Positions 19,641 through 21,909 of a stretch of 21,909 bases of DNA are shown here, piece by piece. The stretch spans positions 506,549 to 528,457 of the forward strand of contig NW_014577071.1 in the NCBI RefSeq assembly GCF_000485595.1. The letters run 5' to 3'. A program made the translations under genes and the position numbers. Within the stretch, counting starts at the first letter, position 1, and the number at the start of each line of letters is the position of its first letter. This DNA is from Priapulus caudatus (Eukaryota; Priapulida; Priapulimorpha; Priapulimorphida; Priapulidae). The notes beneath the pieces were generated by a model, which was not told where the DNA came from, ran no database searches, and saw nothing but the letters and a program-made list of their open reading frames with translations.

Positions 19641-19910
19641 GATCGTAATAGTTAGATACCGTCCTGCACATGGATGCGAGTATTGCACGACGATGTGTTC
19701 ATGTCACCCTTTGTAAATAACGGTCGTAGAGGTTATCGTCATTGTACGCGGTAGCGTTGACTGCACCGCCCCCTACCGTGTGTTATTGTTACTGTTGCAC
19801 AGTGATCTTTATCCGGTGTTACGCACAACCTAGAGATGGGTTTCGTGACGCATTTTTTACGCAGTCGTGCTTGAGATGCGTATATGGTGTGACTCGCCAC
19901 GCATTAGATA

Positions 19911-19961
19911 TATATCAGAGGGTTAATAATGACAAATCTGTTATTATTAACTCCTGATATA
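19911..19961. repeat. Short hairpin element (family member 5)
   Basis: Left TATATCAGAGGGTTAATAAT and right TTATTATTAACTCCTGATAT pair with one bulge around a ten-base loop. The right arm shares TTAACTCCTGATA with the hairpin at 3143-3160. Confidence 0.7.
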
Positions 19962-21909
19962 CATGTGCGTCGGCGTTGCCAACACTCGGATAACTATAGG
20001 AAGTTTTGCTTATAATCTTCGTTATCGTATATCGATATCGTCTTTGTGTATATGCGGCTTGATGAAGGTTTCGTGAGAGTTGTTAGTTGACGGAAGAGAT
20101 TGGTAGAGACGTACGTTGGTTTTGGAAATGTACTGTTTCAAGTACTGCGCTGAAGACGGTTTCAGATACCTCAGCATTTGGGTGTGATGTTCTTATCAGA
20201 CTGGTTACTACTAGCATAATTGTGATTACGCCAGACGGTTGACGGGGCATATGAGGTTTAGTTTAGACCAGGGTGATTTTAAAACGGCTATAAAGTTTAT
20301 ATATTCGGCTCCCCAAGCATTTATTTATGTATGCCTCTATATGAATTGGGATTTACGTGTAGGCCTTGTTATACTGGTTTCTTACATTAAACAAGTTCAT
20401 GAAAAACGTAAAATTTATGCAATAATAATCGCGCTAATGATAGCAGAACGAATATATTAAAAATTTGCAATACACCGGAAACTTTTTTTTTCGCAGGACA
20501 CAAGTGTGAGTGGCGAGTGCACATGTTCTGTAATATCACGATTTGTCAAACTTGAAAGTCTGAAATTGATCACGAATGGTAACCGCTTATATGGAAGTTG
20601 ACTATATAGAAACGACACGATATAGACACGAGTAGAAATCCTGCATATAATGTCATAATGCTCACAATGTCAATAATTATGATTATGTCAAGTTACTGTG
20701 CCGTTGTACAATGTCATCGGCACTTATGCTTCTCTAGCTTGGTGGCGCCACCTAGGTGAGGATGGTGCGACCGAGCTCAAATAATGTTACTGATACACGT
20801 ATCATGCGAAAGCTCATTTGACTGTATTTACGGAAGATGTAGCAGTTAAGCCCATGGAAAACTATCTATACTTTTAGGTATAGGAGAGGCATTTAATTAT
20901 CCAACAGTCCGCATTTAAAAAAAGGTTTGGTCAGTTAATATAAGAATATATTAACAAATGCATCGTCGTAGATATTAATGAGCATTGCATGTTATTTCAG
21001 AGACGAAAACAAGGTTTATTTCTGTTTTTGTGTGTTTTCAATATCAAGATCCAGGTAGTTTTTTCATTTCAGTGTTTCTTCGAAAAAACAACCGCGCAAT
21101 TTAGCTTTGAAGTCTAATTGTAACGTGCCTTACAATTATTTAGTTATATTATAGCGATAGCATACATATTTCGTCATTACCTCAATATCAATAACCGTAC
21201 TATAATCCTACACGTAGTTCATTTGTATTCTAGGCATAAAACCAAAGAAACAGGTATTGAATGCTTTTTGTAATAAAATACAATTAAATAAATAATTGAT
21301 ACCTTATGATAATATGAATGGCTTACTACCAAATAATATAAATAAGATACTTCACAGAACTTATACGCATTGAGATTTTCTTGTTTTTAAACACCTGCAA
21401 ACATAGACAAAACTGTGAAGGTTGGCAGAAGTGGATCGTGTTTGACGTTATTGATTGAAGTTTTCCATTTTCTTTCAAGAACACAAAAAGTGCAGAACAA
21501 TATTTGTTGCGAAATAAAATAAGGTCGAATGCCGGACTTTTATAAAAGCCGGTTGAAAAAAATAATAGTTTTGGCTTTATCGTATCTGTAGAAGTTATGT
21601 GCTTTAGACATAATTCGCGCCATCCAAAACTATTAGGCATACTAGAGACGTAATTCATACAATACTGTATCAACGTAAAACAACATGCATAGTAAATAAG
21701 AAATGTGCGCGAAAATCTTTTAATTCAATACATAAAACGTAAACCTTTTGGTGGCTAAATTGGCAAAGACAAAATTTCAATGTGACGATGGTATTTCTAC
21801 GGATGCTAGTCAACGAACTGATAGTAAAGTGCTAGATATGATAATTCTGTCTCTCATCTTGCGGTGTCAATTTCCCCTGGGCGTAGAGGGAGGGTGCCGC
21901 TACGTGGCA
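19962..21909. other. Downstream non-coding sequence, no gene recognised
   Basis: AT-rich sequence with open frames no longer than about 115 codons (21326-21673 on the minus strand, 20239-20460 on the plus), none with a recognisable domain. No RNA gene or repeat was identified by eye. Confidence 0.45.

Overview
This looks like nuclear DNA from an invertebrate animal. It has spliced genes with GT/AG introns, dense microsatellites ((TA)n, (GATA)n, (GT)n, (GA)n, (CAG)n) and many small inverted-repeat elements. There is no operon structure and no recognisable bacterial gene. I cannot name the phylum.

One gene is clear: a GATA1/2/3-class zinc-finger transcription factor on the + strand. A large 5' coding exon (CDS 5024-5948) carries the N-terminal motif EDVEHFFDYLE, which matches the acidic/aromatic N-terminal motif of vertebrate GATA1/2/3. 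About 11.6 kb downstream come the C-terminal zinc finger (17568-17696), the basic tail (17989-18130), a short proline-rich exon (18386-18466) and the last coding exon with its stop (18731-19011). A poly(A) signal candidate lies at 19620-19625. The N-terminal finger expected in this class was not found. Reading phase shows that at least one exon is missing between 5948 and 17568, because the two flanking exons cannot be joined in frame.

The missing exon falls in the least trustworthy part of the window. Segment 9255-11000 is a second copy of 1-1690, and the two differ mostly by single-base indels. It is followed by broken (AC)n, a broken GCGTAT hexamer array (12080-12195) and an odd GT/C-rich kilobase (13750-14765). 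This pattern suggests gap filling with uncorrected long reads, although an old duplication is not excluded.

Layout: 1-1690, (TA)/(GATA) repeats and duplicate copy A. 1800-4980, trinucleotide repeat, fold-back elements, a 74-bp hairpin with 9-bp flanking direct repeats, and a 429-bp MITE-like element with arms of about 103 bp. 4990-5948, first coding exon. 5990-6649, a 660-bp purine tract just after its donor. 6650-9250, intron with microsatellites and two CRE palindromes. 9255-14765, suspect sequence. 14766-17567, intron with a repeat-like block. 17568-19640, the 3' exons and UTR. 19640-21909, no gene seen. At least five short hairpins with related arms (consensus about TATCARGAGTTAATAA) are scattered through the window and appear to be one family.
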